This document shows positions 31,573 to 38,943 of a DNA stretch of 64,000 nucleotides, in pieces; position 1 is the stretch's first letter, and the number at the start of each line of letters is the position of its first letter. The position numbers and the translations under genes are program-made. The DNA is from Klebsiella aerogenes (lineage in GTDB: Bacteria; Pseudomonadota; Gammaproteobacteria; Enterobacterales; Enterobacteriaceae). Where the stretch lies: contig CP119076.1 of NCBI GenBank assembly GCA_029027985.1, positions 1,860,001 to 1,924,000 of the forward strand, given 5' to 3'. The notes under the pieces are model-generated. The model was given only the letters and a program-made list of their open reading frames with translations, did no database searches and was not told the DNA's origin.

Positions 31573-31926
31573 ATGGCGGTTGAAATTAAATACGTCGTGA
31601 TCCGTGAGGGTGAGGAAAAAATGTCTTTTGCCAGCAAGAAAGAGGCCGATGCTTACGACAAAATGCTCGATCTGGCTGAGGTGCTCAATGACTGGCTGGT
31701 AGGGTGCCCGCTGGAACTGGATGAAGCCCAGCGCGACAACATGTCGATGTGGTTGGCTGAGCGCAAAGATGCCTTACATCATATTCTGAAGTCAGGGAAA
31801 CTGCCGGAAGCGGAAGATCAGGCCGATTCGGCGGCGCAGATACCAGAGCCAGAGCAGGTAGCCGATGAGCCTTCTGCCATTGAGGAAGGCGCCGTGAAGA
31901 AACCGCGCAAAGCAAAAGCCGCCTGA
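31573..31926 (+). CDS. yebG: SOS-induced protein YebG
   Basis: 117 residues. The conserved N-terminal ~75 residues (MAVEIKYVVIREGEEKMSFASKKEAD type) match E. coli YebG, a DNA-damage-inducible protein of uncertain function. The C-terminal tail is about 20 residues longer than in E. coli (96 aa) and is rich in Glu, Ala and Pro before a basic end KKPRKAKAA. A LexA box precedes it. E. coli has yebF and yebE next to it; no yebF is visible here. Confidence 0.93.
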   Translation: MAVEIKYVVIREGEEKMSFASKKEADAYDKMLDLAEVLNDWLVGCPLELDEAQRDNMSMWLAERKDALHHILKSGKLPEAEDQADSAAQIPEPEQVADEPSAIEEGAVKKPRKAKAA

Positions 31927-32031
31927 TAAACGGGCGAAACGGAAATTTTCGCATCTTTAGCCATCCATAACATTTCCTGACGTCTCGTCGTTTAGGCTGA
32001 TGATGTCGCCTATCACGCTATGAGGAATGTT

Positions 32032-32700
32032 ATGGCTAACTGGCTTAATCAGCTTCAGACCCTGCTGGGTCAGCAGGGTAGTTCCGCTTCGTCTGAAAAA
32101 TCATCATCCGGTAAAAATCTGCTGCTTCCGGGGGCGCTGGGCGGGCTTGCCGGGTTATTAGTCGCCAGTAAGTCATCGCGAAAACTGTTGGCGAAATACG
32201 GCGCCGGTGCGTTACTGGTCGGCGGCGGCGCAGTAGCGGGCAGCGTGCTGTGGAATAAGTACCAGCAAAAAATGCGTGGTCAGCAGACCGGTGCCTCGCC
32301 GGAGGGGGAGAGGGTTCCAGAGCCGGTCGCGCTCGATGCGCGCAGCGAGCGACTTATTACTGCGCTGGTCTTTGCCGCCAAAAGCGACGGCCATATTGAT
32401 GAGCGCGAACGCCAGCATATTGAAGAACAATTGCGGGCGGCGGACATCGACGTACAGGGCAGGGTATTGATCGACCGGGTATTAACCCAGCCTCTTGATC
32501 CGCAGCGTCTGGCGCAGAGCGTGCGCGATGGACAAGAAGCGCTGGAGATTTATTATCTTAGCTGCGCGGTGATTGATATCGACCACTTTATGGAGCGCAG
32601 TTACCTGGATGCGCTGGGTGAAGCGCTCAAACTGCCGCAGGATGTCCGCGAAGAGATGGAACGCGATATTCAGGCACAAAAGCAGGCGCTAACCGCGTAA
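32032..32700 (+). CDS. yebE: DUF533 / TerB-like inner-membrane protein YebE
   Basis: 222 residues. After a short N-terminus ([13 protein letters not shown]) comes a Gly/Ala-rich membrane segment ([15 protein letters not shown] and [15 protein letters not shown]), then a TerB-like helical domain (about 105-222: [20 protein letters not shown]). In E. coli yebE belongs to the Cpx envelope-stress regulon, but no clear CpxR box was seen here. ATG 32032 follows GAGGAATGTT; an in-frame ATG at 32020 would add four residues. Confidence 0.92.
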   Translation: MANWLNQLQTLLGQQGSSASSEKSSSGKNLLLPGALGGLAGLLVASKSSRKLLAKYGAGALLVGGGAVAGSVLWNKYQQKMRGQQTGASPEGERVPEPVALDARSERLITALVFAAKSDGHIDERERQHIEEQLRAADIDVQGRVLIDRVLTQPLDPQRLAQSVRDGQEALEIYYLSCAVIDIDHFMERSYLDALGEALKLPQDVREEMERDIQAQKQALTA

Positions 32701-32749
32701 ATCACCACGTTTCGCTTGCATCGCTGGTGACTTTTGCCAACCTTATAGA

Positions 32750-32790
32750 CACGACATCGTTCTCGCGCGTGATGGCCGAACGATGTCGTG
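32750..32790. promoter_or_regulatory. Long perfect inverted repeat before ptrB
   Basis: CACGACATCGTTC (32750-32762) and GAACGATGTCGTG (32778-32790) are perfect 13-bp arms around a 15-base centre, 30 bp before the ptrB start. No T-run follows. It could be an operator for a dimeric regulator or an mRNA hairpin in the yebE-ptrB junction. Confidence 0.6.
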
Positions 32791-32820
32791 CTTCCATAAT
32801 AAGACGCAGAAGAATAACGC

Positions 32821-34881
32821 ATGCTACCAAAAGCCAAACGGATCCCCCACACCATGACGCTTCATGGCGATACTCGCATCGATAATTACTACTGGTTGCG
32901 CGACGACGATCGCGCGCGGCCGGAAGTACTGGATTATCTCCATCAGGAAAATGATTACGGCAAAAAGGTGATGGCCTCGCAAAGTCATCTGCAGGAGCGG
33001 GTACTGAAGGAGATAATCGACCGCATCCCGCCGCGTGAAGTGTCCGCCCCTTACAGCAAGAATGGTTACCGTTATCGCCAGGTCTATGAACCGGGCTGTG
33101 AATACGCCATTTACCAACGCCAGTCGGTGCTCAAAGAGGAGTGGGATGCCTGGGAGGTCTTGCTTGACGCTAACCAGCGGGCGGCGAAGAGCGAGTTCTA
33201 TACCCTGGGCGGCTTAGGCGTTGCGCCGAATAACCGGCTGATGGCGGTTGCGGAAGACTACCTCTCCCGGCGCCAGTACAGCCTGCGTTTCCATGATCTG
33301 AACAGCGGCGAATGGTCCACGGAGGCGCTGGAAAACGTCACGCCGGAGTTTGCCTGGAGCAACGACTCGCGCTTTCTGTGGTATGTGCGTAAGCACCCGA
33401 CGACGCTGCTGCCGTATCAGGTCTGGCGGCATGCGATCGGTACGCCCGCCGCCAGCGATGTTCTGGTGTACGAAGAAAAAGACGACACTTTCTACGTCAG
33501 CGTGCATAAAACTACCTCGCAACAGTTTGTGGTTATCTCTCTTTCCAGCGCGACGACCAGTGAAGTTCTGCTACTCAATCCCGAACTGCCGGATGCCGCA
33601 CCGGTGTGCTTCCTGCCGCGGCGCAAGGATCATGAGTACAGTCTCGATCACTACCAACATGCGTTTTATCTTCGCTCGAACCGCGAAGGCAAAAACTTCG
33701 GCCTCTATCGTACCGTGCTGCGTGATGAGCTGCAGTGGCAAACGCTGATCCCCGCACGTCCCGACGTGATGCTCGAAGGCTTTACCCTGTTTACTGATTG
33801 GCTGGTGGTTGAAGAACGCCAGCGAGGTTTGACTAGCCTGCGGCAAATCAACCGCAAAACGCGGGAAGTGGTTGGCATCGCCTTTGACGATCCAGCCTAC
33901 GTTACCTGGCTTGCCTATAATCCGGAGCCGGAAACCTCGCGCCTGCGCTATGGCTATTCGTCGATGACCACGCCGGATACGCTCTTTGAACTGGATATGG
34001 ATACCGGCGAGCGGAGGGTTATCAAACAGCAGGAGGTGAAAGGTTTTGATGCCGCTCGTTATCGCAGCGAGCACCTGTGGGTGAAAGCGAGAGACGGCGT
34101 TGAGGTGCCGGTATCGCTGGTTTACCACCGCGAGCATTTTCGCAAAGGGAGTAACCCGCTACTGGTCTACGGCTATGGCTCTTACGGCGCCAGCATGGAT
34201 GCGGATTTTAGCGCCAGCCGCCTCAGCCTGCTTGACCGTGGTTTTGTCTTTGCTATCGCCCATATTCGCGGCGGCGGCGAGCTTGGTCAACAGTGGTATG
34301 AAGACGGTAAGTTTCTCTGTAAAAAGAACACCTTTAACGACTATCTCGACGTGTGCGATGCGCTGCTGGCGCAGCAATACGGCAATCCGCGACTGTGTTA
34401 CGGCATGGGGGGCAGCGCAGGCGGCATGCTGATGGGGGTGGCGATAAACCAACGTCCTGAACGGTTCCACGGCGTGGTGGCGCAAGTGCCGTTCGTTGAC
34501 GTGTTGACCACCATGCTGGATGAATCTATTCCGCTGACCACGGGTGAGTTTGAAGAGTGGGGAAATCCGCAGGATGAAACCTACTATCGCTATATGAAAA
34601 GCTATAGTCCCTACGACGGCGTCACCGCCCAGGCTTACCCGCACATGCTGGTGACCACCGGACTGCATGATTCGCAAGTACAATACTGGGAACCGGCGAA
34701 GTGGGTGGCGAAGCTGCGTGAACTGAAAACCGACGATAACCTGCTGCTGCTGTGTACCGATATGGATTCCGGACACGGCGGCAAGTCAGGGCGTTTTAAA
34801 AGCTACGAGGGCGTGGCGCTGGAATACGCCTTCTTGATCGCCCTCGCGCAGGGAACCTTGCCTGGTAAAGCAGAGGTGTAG
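32821..34881 (+). CDS. ptrB: Oligopeptidase B (protease II)
   Basis: A trypsin-like serine oligopeptidase of the prolyl oligopeptidase family that cuts short peptides after Arg and Lys in the cytoplasm. It has 686 residues, the same as E. coli. A seven-bladed beta-propeller spans about 70-405, then the alpha/beta hydrolase domain. The triad is Ser532 (in [12 protein letters not shown]), Asp617 (in TTGLHDSQV) and His652 (in [11 protein letters not shown]). It is convergent with exoX, 2 bp apart. Confidence 0.98.
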   Translation: MLPKAKRIPHTMTLHGDTRIDNYYWLRDDDRARPEVLDYLHQENDYGKKVMASQSHLQERVLKEIIDRIPPREVSAPYSKNGYRYRQVYEPGCEYAIYQRQSVLKEEWDAWEVLLDANQRAAKSEFYTLGGLGVAPNNRLMAVAEDYLSRRQYSLRFHDLNSGEWSTEALENVTPEFAWSNDSRFLWYVRKHPTTLLPYQVWRHAIGTPAASDVLVYEEKDDTFYVSVHKTTSQQFVVISLSSATTSEVLLLNPELPDAAPVCFLPRRKDHEYSLDHYQHAFYLRSNREGKNFGLYRTVLRDELQWQTLIPARPDVMLEGFTLFTDWLVVEERQRGLTSLRQINRKTREVVGIAFDDPAYVTWLAYNPEPETSRLRYGYSSMTTPDTLFELDMDTGERRVIKQQEVKGFDAARYRSEHLWVKARDGVEVPVSLVYHREHFRKGSNPLLVYGYGSYGASMDADFSASRLSLLDRGFVFAIAHIRGGGELGQQWYEDGKFLCKKNTFNDYLDVCDALLAQQYGNPRLCYGMGGSAGGMLMGVAINQRPERFHGVVAQVPFVDVLTTMLDESIPLTTGEFEEWGNPQDETYYRYMKSYSPYDGVTAQAYPHMLVTTGLHDSQVQYWEPAKWVAKLRELKTDDNLLLLCTDMDSGHGGKSGRFKSYEGVALEYAFLIALAQGTLPGKAEV

Positions 34882-34883
34882 GT

Positions 34884-35543
34884 TTACTCGCCGAGATAGT
34901 GCTTCAGGGTTAAGCGCAGCTCGGGGCTCATTCGGTCCAGGTTATTGAACAACCAACGCAGATAGCCTGGATCGTTTTCCGCCACTTCCGACACTGCCTT
35001 ACCGCGGTATTTGCCGAAGGTAAATGTGGTTAACAGCGCCGGGCGGCCGGTGATGTTTGCCATGTCATCCGGCGACCATCCTGACACTTGCATAATATCC
35101 AGCAGCAGCGCCGCGGTGATATAGCAGTCGTATAAGGCCCGGTGCTGATGCAAACCCGGCGGCGTGGCGACGCTCAGCTTGCGCGATTTATACAATCCCA
35201 TATTGCTGTACTTAATGCCGGGCCACAGGCGGCGCGCCAGTTTCATGGTACAGATCCATTCGCCGTTCATTTCCGGCAGCACCCGGCGGTCAAAACTGGC
35301 ATTGTGCGCGACGTACCACGGGCTGCCCTGGTATTGCGGCACAATCTCTTCGATCCACGGTTTATCGGCCACCATCTCTTCGGTGATGCGGTGGATAGCC
35401 ATTGCCTGCGGGCTGATAGGGCGGTCAGGGCGCACCAGATGGCTCATGGGATTGGTGATATGACCGTCGACGATATCGACGGAGGCAATTTCTACGATGC
35501 CGCCCTGCAATCCGCAGGTTTCTGTATCGATTACGCGCAGCAT
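34884..35543 (-). CDS. exoX: Exodeoxyribonuclease X
   Basis: A DEDDh 3'-5' exonuclease used in mismatch repair and recombination. It has 219 residues. Motifs: Exo I MLRVIDTETCGLQGG (Asp/Glu), Exo II HNASFDRRVLPE, Exo III HQHRALYDCYIT (His/Asp). It ends in a small C-terminal domain TFGKYRGKAVSEV. In E. coli yobB lies between exoX and holE; here only 79 bp separate them. Confidence 0.97.
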   Translation of the reverse strand: MLRVIDTETCGLQGGIVEIASVDIVDGHITNPMSHLVRPDRPISPQAMAIHRITEEMVADKPWIEEIVPQYQGSPWYVAHNASFDRRVLPEMNGEWICTMKLARRLWPGIKYSNMGLYKSRKLSVATPPGLHQHRALYDCYITAALLLDIMQVSGWSPDDMANITGRPALLTTFTFGKYRGKAVSEVAENDPGYLRWLFNNLDRMSPELRLTLKHYLGE

Positions 35544-35622
35544 GGCTTACTCCTCGCCAAAGAAACCAGCGTAATAGAATGCGCGGCTCTTGCCAATGGG
35601 GGGAACCTTAAGGAACGGGCGA

Positions 35623-35853
35623 TCATTTCTGTTTTGGTTCATAAGGCAGGCGAGAGAGTGAAACCGACGCCAGACGGTGTGCGATCAATCGTTCACGGAA
35701 CCAGTCGCGTAAATGCGCTGGCTGTTCTCTTTCGACCAGATCCGCGACGACGGGCATATTGTAGCGTTCCTTAAAGGCGACGCCAGCAGCTGCCAGGTCA
35801 ACGTTGATCTTGTCCATTTCATCTTGTGAAATTTTTGCCAGATTTTTTTCCAT
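35623..35853 (-). CDS. holE: DNA polymerase III theta subunit HolE
   Basis: Theta binds the epsilon proofreading subunit of the Pol III core and stabilises it. From ATG 35853 it has 76 residues ([19 protein letters not shown]), the same length as E. coli theta, with the conserved [10 protein letters not shown] and the C-terminus [20 protein letters not shown] longer frame upstream exists but is not conserved; a GAGGAAG precedes the chosen start. It is divergent from yobA. Confidence 0.96.
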   Translation of the reverse strand: MEKNLAKISQDEMDKINVDLAAAGVAFKERYNMPVVADLVEREQPAHLRDWFRERLIAHRLASVSLSRLPYEPKQK

Positions 35854-35987
35854 CGCTTCCTCCTTCATCACGGCGCAAAAGTTACTAAGCGTGACGCTGA
35901 AAGGCAAGTCCCGGATGCTTAGCTCGACTCTGCCATTATACAGGGTTATTCTCTGTGCTACATACATAACAAAAAGGAATGACGATT

Positions 35988-36362
35988 ATGCGAACCATCG
36001 CCGGACGTGCGCTGTACGCCGCTGTGTTTCTTAGCGCCGCGCTTACCACTACCAGCGCCTTTGCCCACGCACACTTGCAACAGCAAACGCCTGCCGCCGA
36101 TTCGACGGTATCCGCGTCACCGCAGGCATTGACCTTAACCTTTAGCGAAGGGGTCGAAACCGCCTTTAGCGGCGTGACCCTCAGCGGCGCGCAGCAAAAC
36201 ACCATCGCCACAGGCAAACTGGTGCGCAGCGACAGCAATAAGGCGCAGTTGACGTTGCCATTGACGCAACCGCTGGCTGCTGGCGACTACACCGTCGACT
36301 GGCATGTGGTCTCCGTTGACGGCCACAAAACCAAAGGGCAATACCATTTCAGCGTGAAGTAA
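35988..36362 (+). CDS. yobA: CopC-like periplasmic protein YobA
   Basis: 124 residues with a cleaved signal peptide (about 1-26, ending SAFA|HAHL). The mature protein thus begins with His, the copper ligand of CopC proteins; HVVSVDGHKTKG supplies the second His region. It is a small beta-sandwich that binds copper in the periplasm and is thought to pass it to the CopD-like YebZ. ATG 35988 is preferred over 35979 because AAAAAGGA leaves no spacing for the latter. First gene of yobA-yebZ-yebY. Confidence 0.93.
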   Translation: MRTIAGRALYAAVFLSAALTTTSAFAHAHLQQQTPAADSTVSASPQALTLTFSEGVETAFSGVTLSGAQQNTIATGKLVRSDSNKAQLTLPLTQPLAAGDYTVDWHVVSVDGHKTKGQYHFSVK

Positions 36363-36365
36363 ACC

Positions 36366-37235
36366 ATGCTGACGGCACTGTATATTGGCCTGCGGTTTGT
36401 CCATTTCATCTCATTGATGGCGGCCTTCGGTTGTGCGCTGTACGGTGCATGGTGGGCGCCAGACACGCTACGACGCCTGCTGATGCAGCGGTTTTACCCG
36501 CTGATGCGCCATCTGCTCCTGATAAGCGCTCTCTCAGCCACTCTGATGCTGATGGCGCAGGGCGGGCTGATGGGCGATGGCTGGAATGATGTCTGGCGGC
36601 CTGCAACCTGGCAGGCCGTCGGCGGGACGCAGTTCGGCGGCGTCTGGTTATGGCAGATCGTACTGGCGTGGATTGCGCTGGCGACGGTATGGATCAAACC
36701 GCGTCGTCCGGCGCGATTGTTATTACTGCTTTTCTGCGCGCAACTGCTGTTATTGGCTGGCGTCGGGCATGCGGCGATGAACGAGGGGTGGCGCGGCGCG
36801 CTGCAGCGGACTAATCACGCGGTGCATCTATTCTGCGTTGCGGCCTGGGTCGGCGGGCTGCTGCCGTTTATCTACTGCCTGCGGCTGGCCTACGGGCGCT
36901 GGCGGCAGCCGGCGATAACGACCATGATGCGTTTTTCCCGTTATGGTCATCTGGCGGTGGCGGGCGCTATTGCCAGCGGTATCGGTAATACGCTGTTGAT
37001 ACAGGGTCAGTTGATTAGCGACTCTCCGTGGGGAGAGATGTTGTTGTTCAAATGTGCGCTGGTCGCTGGGATGGTAGCAATTGCTCTGGTGAACAGGTAT
37101 GTTCTGGTACCGCGAATGACGGGCGAGGGCGCGTGGGCTGAACGGACTATTTTGCGTACGACGCAGCTGGAAATGGCGCTCGCGGCGCTGGCGATCTTCG
37201 CCGTCAGCCTGTTTGCGACCTGGCAACCTAATTGA
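36366..37235 (+). CDS. yebZ: CopD-like copper membrane protein YebZ
   Basis: 289 residues with about eight hydrophobic segments. The family features are RFVHFISLMAAFG near the N-terminus, GVGHAAMNEG, and HAVHLFCVAAWVGGLLPFIY, whose His residues are likely metal ligands. CopD proteins are associated with copper uptake or release across the inner membrane; its transport direction is not settled. It lies 3 bp after yobA and 13 bp before yebY. Confidence 0.92.
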   Translation: MLTALYIGLRFVHFISLMAAFGCALYGAWWAPDTLRRLLMQRFYPLMRHLLLISALSATLMLMAQGGLMGDGWNDVWRPATWQAVGGTQFGGVWLWQIVLAWIALATVWIKPRRPARLLLLLFCAQLLLLAGVGHAAMNEGWRGALQRTNHAVHLFCVAAWVGGLLPFIYCLRLAYGRWRQPAITTMMRFSRYGHLAVAGAIASGIGNTLLIQGQLISDSPWGEMLLFKCALVAGMVAIALVNRYVLVPRMTGEGAWAERTILRTTQLEMALAALAIFAVSLFATWQPN

Positions 37236-37248
37236 ATTAACTGGCTAA

Positions 37249-37587
37249 ATGATGAAAAAAATCGTTCTGACAATGTTGTTACTGGCAAGCTCAAGCGCTG
37301 CACTGGCGGCGCAGATCATTACCGTGAGCCGCTTTGAGGTAGGTAAGGACAACTGGGCGTTTACCCGGGAAGAAGTGATGTTAACCTGCCGCCCGGGTAA
37401 TGCGCTGTATGCGATTAACCCGAGCACACTGGTGCAGTATCCGCTAAATGATGTTGCCGAGCAGGAAGTGAAGGCCGGGAAGACCGCCGCTCAACCGATA
37501 TCTCTCATTCAGGCTGACGATCCGCAGCATCCGGGACAAAAAATGAGTCTTGCGCCGTTTATCGAGCGTGCGCAAAAATTGTGCTAA
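37249..37587 (+). CDS. yebY: YebY family periplasmic protein
   Basis: 112 residues. It has a signal peptide ([21 protein letters not shown]) and a mature part with two Cys (LTCRPGN and the C-terminal QKLC), which could pair. It matches E. coli YebY (113 aa), third gene of yobA-yebZ-yebY. Function is unknown; the operon suggests a periplasmic helper in copper handling. A strong hairpin terminator follows. Confidence 0.93.
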   Translation: MMKKIVLTMLLLASSSAALAAQIITVSRFEVGKDNWAFTREEVMLTCRPGNALYAINPSTLVQYPLNDVAEQEVKAGKTAAQPISLIQADDPQHPGQKMSLAPFIERAQKLC

Positions 37588-37616
37588 CAACCATGTGTAT
37601 CTTATTGTTTTAAAAA

Positions 37617-37660
37617 TAAAAAACCGCCAGCGTTTGCTTAAGAAGCGCGGCGGTTTTTTG
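37617..37660. terminator. Bidirectional terminator after yebY
   Basis: AAACCGCC-A-GCG and CGC-GGCGGTTT form an imperfect stem, with T6 on the plus strand and A-rich sequence on the other side. It ends yobA-yebZ-yebY and, on the minus strand, probably the RyeA antisense RNA. Confidence 0.82.
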
Positions 37661-37731
37661 TTGGCGCGTGCGATTTAGCCAGCAATTTTTCAACCACTTT
37701 TGTCGCGGACTGGAAAACCTGTCACGGTCAA

Positions 37732-37738
37732 CTATTCT
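37732..37738 (+). promoter_or_regulatory. Sigma-S -10 element of sdsR
   Basis: CTATTCT ends 6 bp before the SdsR start and fits the sigma-S extended -10 (CTAyAcT type). E. coli SdsR is strictly RpoS-dependent. Confidence 0.65.
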
Positions 37739-37744
37739 TATAAG

Positions 37745-37847
37745 GCAAGGCGACTTAGCCTGCATTAATGCCAACTTTTAGCGCACGGCTCTCTCCCAAG
37801 AGCCATTTCCCTGGACCGAATACAGGAATCGTGTTCGGTCTCTTTTT
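37745..37847 (+). ncRNA. sdsR: SdsR (RyeB) small RNA
   Basis: SdsR is a highly conserved, Hfq-dependent sigma-S small RNA of about 104 nt that represses ompD, tolC, mutS and others in stationary phase. The sequence starts GCAAGGCGACTTAGCCTGCA and contains the conserved unpaired block GCACGGCTCTCTCCCAAGAG. It ends in a terminator stem ACCGAA/TTCGGT and five T. It keeps its place after yebY, but pphA, its E. coli neighbour, is now 7.2 kb away behind the fimbrial insertion. Confidence 0.95.
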
Positions 37848-37974
37848 ATCTATTATTCAGCACGTCACAAAGTCCATTTCATCATACCCGGTCTGCTGAA
37901 TCCCGAGCTTTTTTCCTTATATCACAACAAAATTATCCTTAACATTCCTTTTACAAAAAAACGGGCAATAATGC

Positions 37975-38943
37975 TCAATAAGTCACGGTCACCAGCACGG
38001 TATCGCTATAGACCCCAGCCGGTTGGTTGCTTTGCGACGTATTCACGCGGGCCGTAAAGTTAGTTTGTTGCGCGCTGCCATTGCCGATCTGGCTGATGTT
38101 GATTGTCGGCGTCCAGGCGCTGCCGTCAGTCTGGTAGATCTGGTATTGCAGATAATAGGTGGTTGAATTGAGGATTTGACTCATTTGCCGCCAACTGCCG
38201 TTCAGCGCATTGGTACTGGCGAGATTGATGGTGTAAGCCGCATTTTGGGTGCAGCGGATGGCCAGTTGACCGCTGACCTCACTGAAACTGGCGACCAGCG
38301 CGGCAGGGGAAAAGGCAACGTCTGGCGCGTTATCGATGTAGCAATAATTGGTCACCGTCATGGTCAGATTAACCTGTGTGGTCAACGTACCATCATCTGC
38401 AACACATATGCCCAGTACGCCTACCAGACAGAAATGGTATTTCCATTCTACGGTCAGGGTATCGGTGTAGGTGCCCGCGGGGATGTTGCTACCGGTTATT
38501 GTCTGGAAATAGAGTGGAATAGTCCCATCGCTTGTATTAAATAAACCTAATAGGTCAAGTAGGGCATTGATAGTCCAGGTCATGGCGCCATCAACCTGAT
38601 AGGCCGGAGAGCAGGTAGAGTCTTTACACACTTGGTAGGGGATCCAGGCATTGTTGGCGCTACTGTACAACCTCGGCGTGCTGCCGTTTTTATTTGCCGA
38701 GTTTTTAATGGTCGCTGTGACGGTGCTGGTAGAGAAAAGCGATAGTAGGTTGGTACAACTGAAGCCCGCGCCAGCGATAATGCCTTGTGGAGTAGAGGCG
38801 ACATCAAAAGACTTCACTGAGCCAAAGTTAGGTGAACTTGCTTTTATTTGGCAGCTCGCCATGGCGGGCTCGATCTGGAAAAGAGAAAACAGCAATGAAC
38901 ATAACAAGATAATCGATTTCAACGTTGTCTCCGTAATTCTCAA
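37975..38943 (-). CDS. Two-domain tip adhesin of archaic chaperone-usher pilus (CsuE-like)
   Basis: 322 residues. A signal peptide (about 1-29) is followed by an N-terminal spore-coat-U-like domain (about 31-185) and a C-terminal pilin domain (about 195-322) that ends VYSDTVLVTVTY, the donor-strand type terminus. Last gene in the operon and double-domained, it is placed like CsuE, the tip adhesin of Acinetobacter Csu pili. It has three strongly hydrophobic stretches in the N-domain (NLLSLF 65-70, LLDLLGLF 128-135, and LVGVLGI held between Cys172 and Cys180), which resemble the hydrophobic finger loops CsuE uses to stick to plastics. Its ATG overlaps the usher stop by 4 bp. Confidence 0.85.
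   Translation of the reverse strand: MRITETTLKSIILLCSLLFSLFQIEPAMASCQIKASSPNFGSVKSFDVASTPQGIIAGAGFSCTNLLSLFSTSTVTATIKNSANKNGSTPRLYSSANNAWIPYQVCKDSTCSPAYQVDGAMTWTINALLDLLGLFNTSDGTIPLYFQTITGSNIPAGTYTDTLTVEWKYHFCLVGVLGICVADDGTLTTQVNLTMTVTNYCYIDNAPDVAFSPAALVASFSEVSGQLAIRCTQNAAYTINLASTNALNGSWRQMSQILNSTTYYLQYQIYQTDGSAWTPTINISQIGNGSAQQTNFTARVNTSQSNQPAGVYSDTVLVTVTY

Larger units (their letters stand above)
37618..37890 (-). ncRNA. sraC: Probable RyeA (SraC) antisense RNA to SdsR
   Basis: In E. coli a ~250-275-nt RNA (RyeA/SraC) is made from the strand opposite SdsR and pairs with it fully. The SdsR locus is conserved here and the minus strand ends in the hairpin at 37617-37660. The right end is only estimated from the E. 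coli length; no minus-strand promoter was identified, and the fimbrial operon now lies upstream, so its promoter may have changed. Confidence 0.4.

Noticed and set aside
31933-31950. GCGAAA...TTTCGC inverted repeat after yebG as a terminator
   Set aside because: The stem is short (6 bp), AT-rich and lacks a T-run.
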